From assembly GCA_964016105.1 (NCBI GenBank), contig CAXHEX010000017.1, positions 38,905-102,904 on the forward strand: a DNA stretch of 64,000 nucleotides, given 5' to 3'. The position numbers and the translations under genes were made by a program. The notes below the pieces were generated by a model. That model was not told the origin of the DNA. It worked only from the letters and a program-made list of their open reading frames with translations, and made no database searches. Each line of letters starts with the position of its first letter. The stretch's first letter is position 1. The DNA is from Ketobacter sp964016105. GTDB lineage: Bacteria; Pseudomonadota; Gammaproteobacteria; Pseudomonadales; Ketobacteraceae. Positions 63,756 through 64,000 of this stretch are shown here, in pieces.

Positions 63756-64000
63756 GGTTCTACCTCAGTTCTAACCGCGTCTGGTCTAAAAGGAATTAGA
63801 TTCAGTGAGTCGGTAAATGTTCAACAAAAAAATCCTGCCTAGATATTATCTTAGTATGAAAATGCAAAAACGCTTGAAAGAAAAGAACTTATTTTAATTT
63901 TCTATAATAATTTTATTTCTAATTGACCAAATAACTTCCAGTTTGATAGGGTGAGGGATCGGAGTTTTAATCGATATATAGAAAGGTTGTCGCTTAGAAA
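63756..64000 (-). promoter_or_regulatory. A/T-rich upstream region of prkA
   Basis: The 245 bases before prkA are rich in A and T and contain no gene. On the minus strand TAAGATAATAT could serve as a -10 region about 105 bases before the start, but no convincing -35 accompanies it. This could suit RpoS-type control, which is inference. Confidence 0.3.

Noticed and set aside
1..64000. CRISPR array, tRNA or rRNA genes, insertion sequences, phage or integrase genes
   Set aside because: No regularly spaced repeats, no cloverleaf or rRNA-like sequence, and no transposase or integrase frames were seen by eye.

Overview
The window reads as a chromosomal segment of an aerobic, probably marine or hydrocarbon-associated gammaproteobacterium. 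The gene order mrcA / pilMNOPQ-aroK-aroB-SPOR protein-gltB-gltD-hemE is the order known from Pseudomonas and relatives. PriA, a zinc-type ribosomal protein L31 and a prkA-yeaH-spoVR operon also fit that group. I could not run a taxonomic search. Relatives of Alcanivorax or Ketobacter are a guess based on the lipid- and terpene-type catabolic genes.

Region 1 (1-26.9 kb) is mostly housekeeping. It holds the end of a GGDEF protein, a small membrane protein, a CBS-domain protein, priA, rpmE, a secreted nuclease, a short malic enzyme behind a folded leader, and a corrinoid adenosyltransferase. mrcA then faces the pilMNOPQ operon, which runs on into aroK, aroB, a DamX-like SPOR protein, gltB, gltD, hemE and a small lipoprotein.

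Region 2 (26.9-57.1 kb) is an accessory catabolic region. Its first half has a molybdopterin oxidoreductase, a FadL-type porin, two adjacent acyl-CoA dehydrogenases that look like catalytic and non-catalytic partners, an acyl-CoA ligase, a DUF2236 oxygenase, two TetR regulators and a hotdog thioesterase. Its second half has a PQQ dehydrogenase, two cytochromes P450, a CocE-type hydrolase, an MMPL/RND exporter, a third TetR, a second FadL paralogue, a paraoxonase-like propeller, a DUF2834 membrane protein and a crotonase. Together they suggest import, oxidation, CoA activation and beta-oxidation of one or more hydrophobic substrates. A beta-propeller protein and a TPR-sulfotransferase lie between the halves.

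Region 3 (57.1-59 kb) has a Fic-type protein that has lost its catalytic core, facing a ParD-like/zeta toxin-antitoxin pair. Region 4 (59-64 kb) is the stress operon prkA-yeaH-spoVR.

The most interesting content is regulatory. (i) Paired 16-bp operators, TATAACRWTYGTYATA, occur only before the molybdopterin oxidoreductase and before a TetR gene 10 kb away, each with one copy between the -35 and -10 boxes. (ii) A perfect 36-bp palindrome before the DUF2834-P450 pair is echoed by a related site between the PQQ dehydrogenase and the other P450. (iii) Two 29-bp inverted repeats of identical geometry lie before the coreless Fic protein. (iv) The malic-enzyme leader has mutually exclusive pairings around the ribosome binding site. 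(v) The rpmE terminator is embedded in the start of the nuclease gene.
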